Assembly (NCBI RefSeq): GCF_027563465.1
Contig: NZ_JAPFQA010000011.1
Coordinates: 124,001-188,000 of the forward strand
Reading direction: 5' to 3'
DNA: 64,000 nt
Source: Mesorhizobium qingshengii
GTDB taxonomy: Bacteria > Pseudomonadota > Alphaproteobacteria > Rhizobiales > Rhizobiaceae
Below the pieces are notes generated by a model that was not told where the DNA came from, ran no database searches, and saw only the letters and a list, made by a program, of their open reading frames with translations. Positions 59,460-64,000 of the stretch are shown here, piece after piece; within the stretch, counting starts at the first letter, position 1, and each line of letters starts with the position of its first letter. A program made the position numbers and the translations under genes.

Positions 59460-59497
59460 CAGCCGATGCCGCGGGAGAAAACCCGCGGCATCGGCTG
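59460..59497 (+). other. Perfect 16-bp intercistronic stem-loop
   Basis: CAGCCGATGCCGCGGG (59460-59475) and CCCGCGGCATCGGCTG (59482-59497) pair perfectly around AGAAAA. It starts 7 nt after the binding-protein stop. No T-run follows, so it probably protects the binding-protein mRNA 3' end and reduces downstream expression. Confidence 0.75.
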
Positions 59498-59530
59498 CCT
59501 GAAGTCAATCGCAAATGCCTGGGAGGGCTG

Positions 59531-61078
59531 ATGGACGGCGCGGTTCCGCTCTTGCGCATGGAAGGCATATCCAAGCGCTATGGAGGCGTGCGCGCGCTGG
59601 AGAAGGCCGATCTGTCGGTCTCGGCCGGCAGCATCCATGCCATCCTCGGCGAAAACGGCGCCGGCAAATCGACGCTGATCAAGGTCATGGCCGGTGTCGT
59701 GGCGCCCGACGAGGGCCGTATGATGCTGGACGGGCGCGAGGTGACCTTCGCTTCACCCGGTGCGGCGAACAAGGCCGGCATCGTCTGCATCTTCCAGGAG
59801 CTTTCGCTGGTTCCCGAACTCAGCGTCGCCGACAACATCGTCATTTCCGACCCGCCGAAACGCTTCGGCATGATCGACCGCAAGGCGCAGCGCCGCATCG
59901 CGGAAGAGGCGCTGGCGCGCGCGGGTGCTGCCGACATCCATCCGCTGGCGCTGGTCAAGGACCTGCCGCTGTCGCGCCGGCAGATGGTCGAGATCGCCAA
60001 GGCGCTGGCACGCAAGCCACGCATCCTCATTCTCGACGAGGCGACCTCGGCGCTGACGGCGGCGGACGTCTCGAAGATCTTCGCAGTGCTGAAGCGGCTG
60101 CGCTCCGAGGGGCTGGCGCTGCTCTATATTTCGCACCGCATGAATGAGATCGCCGAACTGGCCGACCAGTGCACAGTGTTCCGCAACGGCCGTAACGTCG
60201 CCAGCTATCCGGCTGGCTCGAAGAGCGACAATGAAGTGGTCGAGTTGATGATCGGCCGCGAATACAGCCACATCTTTCCGCCCAAGCCGGCGGCGGCACC
60301 CGCCACCGCCGCGCCGGTGCTCGAAGCCCGCAAGCTCTCCTGGGCGGACCGGCTGCACGACATCTCGCTGACCGTCAGGGCCGGCGAGGTGGTCGGCCTC
60401 GGTGGCCTCGACGGTCAGGGCCAGCGCGAGTTGCTGCTGGCCTTCTTCGGCGTACTGCGCGGGCTGTCGGGCCAGATCCTCATCGACGGCAAGCCGGTCG
60501 CCATCGCCAGCCCGGCGGCCGCGCGGGAAGATAGCATCGGCATGGCGCTCATTCCCGAGGACCGCAAGACCGAAGGCCTGATGCTGCCGATGACGGTGCG
60601 CGAAAACCTGTCCTTCGCCGCCCTCGACAGGCTGTCGAAAGCCGGCGTCATCGACCGCGCCGCCGAGCAGCGGCTGATCGACGACATGGTCGGCCTGCTT
60701 GCGATCAAGACGGCGGGCCTTGACATTCCCGTCGGCGCGCTGTCGGGCGGCAACCAGCAGAAGGTGGTGATCGCCAAATGGTTGATGCGGCAGCCGCGCA
60801 TCATCCTGCTCAACGATCCAACGCGCGGCATCGACGTCGGCACCAAACAGGAGCTCTATCTGCTGATGCGCAAGCTCGCCGACGCCGGTGCCGCGATCCT
60901 GTTCTATTCGACCGACTATGACGAGCTGATCGGCTGCTGCGATCGCGTGCTTGTGCTCTATGACGGGGCGGTCAAGCGCGAACTGATCGGCGCCGAGATC
61001 ACCGAGCGGGCGCTGATCGCCAGCGCGCTCAACATCCATGGCGAGGAGAGCCCGGTGAGCCAGGGAGCGGACGCGTGA
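59531..61078 (+). CDS. RbsA-type ABC ATPase with altered domain-2 Walker B
   Basis: A 515-residue tandem ATPase. Domain 1: Walker A GENGAGKST, Walker B ILILDEATSALT and weak signature PLSRRQMVEIAK. Domain 2: degenerate Walker A GLGGLDGQGQRE, canonical signature LSGGNQQKVVIAK, but Walker B reads ILLNDPTRGIDVG, with Asn-Asp in place of the usual Asp-Glu. So only the composite site of domain 1 Walker motifs and domain 2 signature should hydrolyse ATP. GGAGGG precedes ATG 59531; it overlaps the next permease by 4 nt. Confidence 0.9.
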   Translation: MDGAVPLLRMEGISKRYGGVRALEKADLSVSAGSIHAILGENGAGKSTLIKVMAGVVAPDEGRMMLDGREVTFASPGAANKAGIVCIFQELSLVPELSVADNIVISDPPKRFGMIDRKAQRRIAEEALARAGAADIHPLALVKDLPLSRRQMVEIAKALARKPRILILDEATSALTAADVSKIFAVLKRLRSEGLALLYISHRMNEIAELADQCTVFRNGRNVASYPAGSKSDNEVVELMIGREYSHIFPPKPAAAPATAAPVLEARKLSWADRLHDISLTVRAGEVVGLGGLDGQGQRELLLAFFGVLRGLSGQILIDGKPVAIASPAAAREDSIGMALIPEDRKTEGLMLPMTVRENLSFAALDRLSKAGVIDRAAEQRLIDDMVGLLAIKTAGLDIPVGALSGGNQQKVVIAKWLMRQPRIILLNDPTRGIDVGTKQELYLLMRKLADAGAAILFYSTDYDELIGCCDRVLVLYDGAVKRELIGAEITERALIASALNIHGEESPVSQGADA

Positions 61079-62055
61079 AGGATTGGCGCTACTGGCTGGC
61101 CGAACAGCGCGGGACGTTGCTGGCGCTCGGCATCTTCATCGCCATGTTCGCCATCTACACCTCGAACCATCCGGCGGGCTTCACCGCCAATGTCGTGCAG
61201 ACGGCGGCGAACAAGGGCGTGCTGCTCGCTTTCGTCGCCATGGCGCAGACGCTGGTGGTGATCACCGCCGGCATCGACTTGTCCGTCGGCATGATCTTCC
61301 TTTTGACCAACTGCCTGGCTTCCTGGCTGGTGGTGGGCACGCCGATACAGACGACGCTCGGCGTCATCGCCGTGCTGGCGGTCGGCCTGCTTTGCGGGGC
61401 GATCAATGGCGCCATCGTCATCTATGGGCGGCTGCAGCCGATCGTCGCCACCATTGCCACCGGGGCCGTCTATTACGGCATCGGCCTGTTGCTGCGGCCA
61501 TTCCCCGGCGGTTCCGTCAATGAGACTCTGGCCGATGCGCTGACGGGCCGCGTGTTCGACGTGGTGCCGGCGAGCCTTGTTGCCCTGCTTGCCATCGTGC
61601 TGGTGATCTGGGTGCCATTCAGCCGCTCGGTGCTGGGCCGCGCCGCGTATGCGGCGGGATCATCGGAAACCGCGGCCTACATGTCCGGCGTGCCGATCCG
61701 GCGCGGCAAGTTCGCAGCCTATGCCCTGGCCGGATTGCTGGCGGCGATCGGCGGACTGTTCCTGACCTTCTTCACCTATACGGGCGATGCGGCCTATGCC
61801 AGCGGCAACGCCTACACGCTGTTCTCGATCGCCGCCGTGGTGCTTGGCGGCGTCTCGCTGTTCGGCGGCAAGGGCAGCGCCATCGGCGCCATCTTCGGCG
61901 CGCTCGCCTTCCGCACCATCGGCGACCTCCTGTTCGTCTTCGATTTCGATCCGCTCTGGCAGCCTTTGTTCCAGGGGGTTATCCTTTTGGTCGCGGTCAG
62001 CCTTGGCGCCTTCGCCCTGTTCAGGGTCCGCAACCGGCTGGAGTGGTTCCTGTGA
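61075..62055 (+). CDS. CUT2 ABC permease 1 of the gluconate-linked system
   Basis: A 326-residue permease. Motifs AMAQTLVVITAGIDLSVGMI, IVATIATGAVYYGIGLLLRP, AAYMSGVPIRRGKFAAYALA and AAVVLGGVSLFGGKGSAIGA. It starts with GTG in the ATPase stop (GTGA) and its stop overlaps the GTG of permease 2. It shares only the family pattern with permease 2, so the pore is heterodimeric. Confidence 0.9.
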   Translation: MKDWRYWLAEQRGTLLALGIFIAMFAIYTSNHPAGFTANVVQTAANKGVLLAFVAMAQTLVVITAGIDLSVGMIFLLTNCLASWLVVGTPIQTTLGVIAVLAVGLLCGAINGAIVIYGRLQPIVATIATGAVYYGIGLLLRPFPGGSVNETLADALTGRVFDVVPASLVALLAIVLVIWVPFSRSVLGRAAYAAGSSETAAYMSGVPIRRGKFAAYALAGLLAAIGGLFLTFFTYTGDAAYASGNAYTLFSIAAVVLGGVSLFGGKGSAIGAIFGALAFRTIGDLLFVFDFDPLWQPLFQGVILLVAVSLGAFALFRVRNRLEWFL

Positions 62056-63038
62056 GCGAGACGACCATTGGCGGTATTGCAGGGCGCATGCCGAAATTCA
62101 TCCGCCGCGCCGATCCGGCTGTCGTCACCGCCTTTGCCTGCATCGCGCTGCTGCTGTTTCTCGGCAGCCTCTATTCGCGCAGCTTCCTGTCGCCTGAGTA
62201 TCTGCTGCAACAGCTCAAGGTGGCATCGTTCCTCGGCGTCATCGCCACCGGCATGATGCTGGTCATCCTGCTTGGCCAGATCGACCTGTCGGTGCCGTGG
62301 TCGGTGGCTGCGGGTGCGATGATGGCCTGCGCGGCCGCCGCCTATGGTCCGGCCGGCGTGGCGCTGGCGATCCCGTTCGGCATCTTCTGCGGCGTGCTGA
62401 TCGGCGTCGTCAACGGCGTCGGCGTGGCCTATCTGCGCATCCCCTCGATGATCATCACGCTGGCCACCAACGCCGTCGCGCAAGGGCTTATGGTGGTCTA
62501 CACCGGCGGCTTCTCGCCACAGGATTCAGCGACGGGCGCGATGCGCTATCTGGCGACCGGCTTCGCCATTCCGGGCGTGCCGAACTCAGTCATCATCTGG
62601 GCGCTGATCGGTGCTGCGATGGTGTTCGTGCTGACCCGCACCAGCTTCGGGCGCGCCGTGTACGGCATTGGCAACCGCGAGCGAGCCGCCTATCTCTCGG
62701 GCATCGACACGCGGCGTGTGGTGATGATCGCCTTCGCCGTCTCCGGCGGCCTGTCGGCCTTTGGCGGCGTGCTGCTGGCCGGCTATGCCTCCAAGGCGGC
62801 GCAGTCGATGGGGGACGCCTATCTCCTGCCGTCGATCGCGGCCGTCGTGCTTGGCGGCACCTCGATCCTTGGCGGGCGCGGCTCCTATCTCGGCACCGTC
62901 GCCGGCGTCATCCTGATCACGCTGCTGCAGTCCATTCTTTCAGTCATGCAGATGCCGGAGGCGGGGCGGCAGATCATCTATGGCGTCGTCATCGTCGCCA
63001 TGCTGTTGCTCTACGGCCGCGCGCCAGCAAGCCGCTGA
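62052..63038 (+). CDS. CUT2 ABC permease 2 of the gluconate-linked system
   Basis: A 328-residue permease starting at GTG 62052 (GTGA overlap). Motifs ATGMMLVILLGQIDLSVPWS, MIITLATNAVAQGLMVVYTG, GIGNRERAAYLSGIDTRRVV and AAVVLGGTSILGGRGSYLGT. It differs from most CUT2 permeases in having GQIDLSVPW instead of GGIDLSVG. It ends 2 nt before the gluconokinase GTG. Confidence 0.9.
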   Translation: MSETTIGGIAGRMPKFIRRADPAVVTAFACIALLLFLGSLYSRSFLSPEYLLQQLKVASFLGVIATGMMLVILLGQIDLSVPWSVAAGAMMACAAAAYGPAGVALAIPFGIFCGVLIGVVNGVGVAYLRIPSMIITLATNAVAQGLMVVYTGGFSPQDSATGAMRYLATGFAIPGVPNSVIIWALIGAAMVFVLTRTSFGRAVYGIGNRERAAYLSGIDTRRVVMIAFAVSGGLSAFGGVLLAGYASKAAQSMGDAYLLPSIAAVVLGGTSILGGRGSYLGTVAGVILITLLQSILSVMQMPEAGRQIIYGVVIVAMLLLYGRAPASR

Positions 63039-63040
63039 CA

Positions 63041-63589
63041 GTGGACGAAAAGCCAGCAAAGGCGCCGACGGGCGCTCCCGGTCCGGTGCCTCCGGCCATC
63101 GTGGTGATGGGTGTCGCTGGCTGCGGCAAGTCAGCCGTCGGCACCGCGCTGGCGGCCGCGCTGGGCGCCGTGTTCGTCGAGGGCGACAGGCTGCATCCAG
63201 CCGAAAACGTCGCCCGCATGGCAAGCGGCGAGCCGCTCACCGATCAATTGCGCGAAGGCTGGCTCGACGCGATCGGCGGGCGCATCGCGACGCTGGCGGG
63301 GCAGGGGCAAGGGGTGGTTGCCGCCTGCTCGGCGCTGAAGCGCAGCTATCGCACGCGTTTGAGCGGCTTCCGGCAGGATATCGTCTTCCTCTATCTGGAG
63401 ATCGACCCTGCCACCGCGCGGCGGCGTGTCGGCAAGCGCAAGGGCCATTTCATGCCGGCGAGCCTTGTCGACAGCCAGTTCGCCATCCTCGAGCCGCCGG
63501 CGGTGGATGAGCGGGCCTTGACGCTCGACGCGACGCGCCCGGTCAGCGAACTCGTCGCCGCCGCGGTCCGTTGGATACACCGGTCATGA
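63041..63589 (+). CDS. gntK: Gluconokinase
   Basis: A 182-residue P-loop kinase of the GntK/shikimate-kinase fold. Walker A GVAGCGKS, the gluconate-site EGDRLHPAENVARMASGEPL and the typical ACSALKRSYRTRL, VFLYLEIDPATARRRV and KGHFMPASLVDSQFAILEPP. All match bacterial gluconokinases of ~175 residues. It phosphorylates gluconate to 6-phosphogluconate for the Entner-Doudoroff pathway. GTG 63041 begins 2 nt after the permease stop. Its presence points to gluconate (or a compound giving gluconate) as the transported substrate. Confidence 0.92.
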   Translation: MDEKPAKAPTGAPGPVPPAIVVMGVAGCGKSAVGTALAAALGAVFVEGDRLHPAENVARMASGEPLTDQLREGWLDAIGGRIATLAGQGQGVVAACSALKRSYRTRLSGFRQDIVFLYLEIDPATARRRVGKRKGHFMPASLVDSQFAILEPPAVDERALTLDATRPVSELVAAAVRWIHRS

Positions 63590-63982
63590 GCCTTCATCAT
63601 CAGTGCCGAGGCCGGTGCTGTCCTGGCGCTCGGTCTGCCGCTGGTGGCGGGACCACGACATCATCTGCTCGGGGTAAAGCTTCAGGGCCTCGAGCAGGCG
63701 GTCGCGCTTGAGCAGGATGTAACGCGCCTGCAACGCCATGCTCTTGGCACCGTCCCTGGCCATGCCCGCTGCCGAGACAGTCGATGGCGCCGGCACCAGC
63801 TCCTGGCTCAGGACGGCCAGGTATTCATGGAAGGGAACCACTTCGAAAGTCGACATGGCAAACATCGCTGTCTTGCCCCTGGCGGCGAAATTCGCCGGTG
63901 CCGAGGCGAGGTGCGTCCAGCCGTTTTCGCCCATGGCGATCTCTGCGAAGGTCGAGCCGGCATGGATGGTGTTGGTCATCAT
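63584..63982 (-). CDS. Hypothetical protein (132 aa)
   Basis: A ~132-residue soluble, mainly helical protein: MMTNTIHAGSTFAEIAMGEN, a middle FAMSTFEVVPFHEYLAVLSQ, and an amphipathic C-terminal half (ARDGAKSMALQARYILLKRD). The fold is not one I can name; the Ala-rich helical second half is phasin-like in character only. GTG 63988/63985 or ATG 63982 may be the start, with AAGGAAA upstream near the window edge. Its 3' end overlaps gntK by 6 nt. Confidence 0.6.
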   Translation of the reverse strand: MMTNTIHAGSTFAEIAMGENGWTHLASAPANFAARGKTAMFAMSTFEVVPFHEYLAVLSQELVPAPSTVSAAGMARDGAKSMALQARYILLKRDRLLEALKLYPEQMMSWSRHQRQTERQDSTGLGTDDEGS

Positions 63983-64000
63983 CACCACACCATTTTCCTT

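Overview
The window is GC-rich, dense DNA with many ATGA-type start/stop overlaps. Many catabolic ABC-transporter operons, a coxG-D-E style molybdenum hydroxylase operon, MocD/MocE-like genes and typical rhizobial intergenic palindromes together suggest an alphaproteobacterium of the order Hyphomicrobiales (Rhizobiales), most like Mesorhizobium. That assignment is inference from gene content; no rRNA or tRNA gene was seen.

Layout. 0-2.2 kb is a worn edge: the 3' end of a P63C-type gene, two small genes, a truncated LysR gene and a frameshifted formyltransferase gene. 2.3-5.6 kb is a thiamine/HMP uptake operon (ykoF-like, permease, ATPase, binding protein) behind a TPP riboswitch. 5.9-9.2 kb holds a membrane methyltransferase-like gene, small proteins and a HisKA_2 sensor kinase. 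9.5-12.2 kb has a two-subunit aconitase X and a LacI regulator. 12.6-24 kb is a long sugar/polyol-type catabolic operon: binding protein, two permeases, two different ATPases, a Gfo/Idh/MocA dehydrogenase, an isomerase, a DUF4432 epimerase-like protein, a MocD-like desaturase, a MocE-like Rieske ferredoxin and a PanB-like protein. Facing it are a histidine ammonia-lyase homologue lacking the MIO serine and an ornithine-cyclodeaminase-family gene. 27-34 kb is a ribose-type ABC operon whose second permease is fused to an SMP-30 beta-propeller. 34.3-41.8 kb carries an AhpD-like protein, an amidohydrolase and a cox-like molybdenum hydroxylase operon whose large subunit is split in two.

42.1-46.3 kb is the most unusual part: a visibly less GC-rich island bracketed by 15-nt direct repeats. 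It encodes a SARP/TPR regulator, an NHLP-type RiPP precursor, a stand-alone YcaO enzyme and a small secreted protein, with no recognisable partner enzyme or exporter. This is the best candidate for an undescribed system.

46.5-57 kb carries an AraC regulator, an SDR and a fructose/ribose-type ABC transporter. Then come two closely similar FCD-type GntR regulators flanking a dehydrogenase and an epimerase, and an MFS transporter. Shared TTGT-N3-ACAA-like dyads lie in two of these promoters. 57-63.6 kb is a LacI-controlled ABC transporter operon ending in gluconokinase, with a perfect LacI-type operator; it is probably a gluconate or related uptake system.
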